A stretch of 64,000 bases of DNA from Streptacidiphilus jiangxiensis (lineage in GTDB: Bacteria; Actinomycetota; Actinomycetes; Streptomycetales; Streptomycetaceae). A model generated the notes under the pieces. The model saw nothing but the letters and a program-made list of their open reading frames with translations. It did no database searches and had not been told where the DNA came from. The position numbers were made by a program, and so were the translations under genes. The stretch covers positions 124,001 to 188,000 of the forward strand of contig NZ_FOAZ01000004.1 in the NCBI RefSeq assembly GCF_900109465.1, given 5' to 3'. Positions 63,936 to 64,000 of the stretch are shown here, in pieces (the first letter of the stretch is position 1; each line of letters opens with the position of its first letter).

Positions 63936-64000
63936 GCCTTCCTCCCCCGGCCTTCGGCCAGGGGCACCCTCAGGGGTCTCTCGGTGCCTCCAAGTTCTCC

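Overview
The window is 64 kb of very GC-rich (about 70% or more) actinobacterial chromosome. Gene content and order point to a Streptomycetaceae core region (Streptomyces, Kitasatospora or Streptacidiphilus type). The markers are whiH directly upstream of hrdB, then a trypsin-like protease and the topoisomerase IV genes parE and, further on, parC. This order matches what I remember of the S. coelicolor SCO58xx region. Other hallmarks are GTG starts, leaderless genes whose start codon lies 6-7 nt after a TANNNT -10 box, many paired two-component systems, and no in-frame TTA codon that I noticed in a called gene.

Layout. 0-12.3 kb is housekeeping and small metabolism: a DinB/mycothiol-type protein, a histidine phosphatase, a YciI protein, a dapA paralogue, a DHA2 drug exporter with its divergent TetR repressor and operator, rnhB, a RecQ helicase with a C-terminal phosphoribosyltransferase-like domain, a DUF4192 protein and a Nudix-type regulator. 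Three DnaA boxes sit between the recQ-like gene and the DUF4192 gene. 12.3-22.4 kb holds a degenerate ABC pair, whiH, hrdB with a sigma-R-type promoter, a secreted trypsin-like protease, a small zinc-ribbon protein and parE. 22.4-30 kb holds a NarL-type two-component system, a DUF485/acetate-type symporter pair and a CitAB-type two-component system. 30-37 kb is an accessory block: three GNAT acetyltransferases, an iron-box-controlled sucrase/ferredoxin-like protein and two divergent NIS (IucA/IucC) siderophore synthetases. 37-45 kb holds another NarL-type system, parC and an M16 peptidase pair. 45-49 kb is an MFS exporter, TetR and DHA2 exporter block bounded by a Streptomyces-type interspersed repeat and a strong terminator. 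49-54 kb holds rtcB preceded by a short leader ORF, a PQQ-propeller gene fused in antisense to a broken GNAT gene, and two tandem secreted proteins built from three two-cysteine repeats. 54-57.5 kb is a fourth two-component system followed by an unannotated 53-residue Cys/His/Pro-rich peptide, which shares a perfect 25-bp hairpin with a convergent multicopper oxidase. 59.5-63.9 kb is a tightly overlapping three-gene operon (asparagine-synthetase-like, PrpF-like, dihydroorotase/allantoinase-like).

The most promising undescribed items are the CKHP-repeat peptide beside the multicopper oxidase, the AsnB/PrpF/amidohydrolase operon, the tandem triple-repeat secreted proteins, the iron-regulated NIS block and the short ORF ahead of rtcB. 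All functions are inferred from sequence reading; no database search was run.
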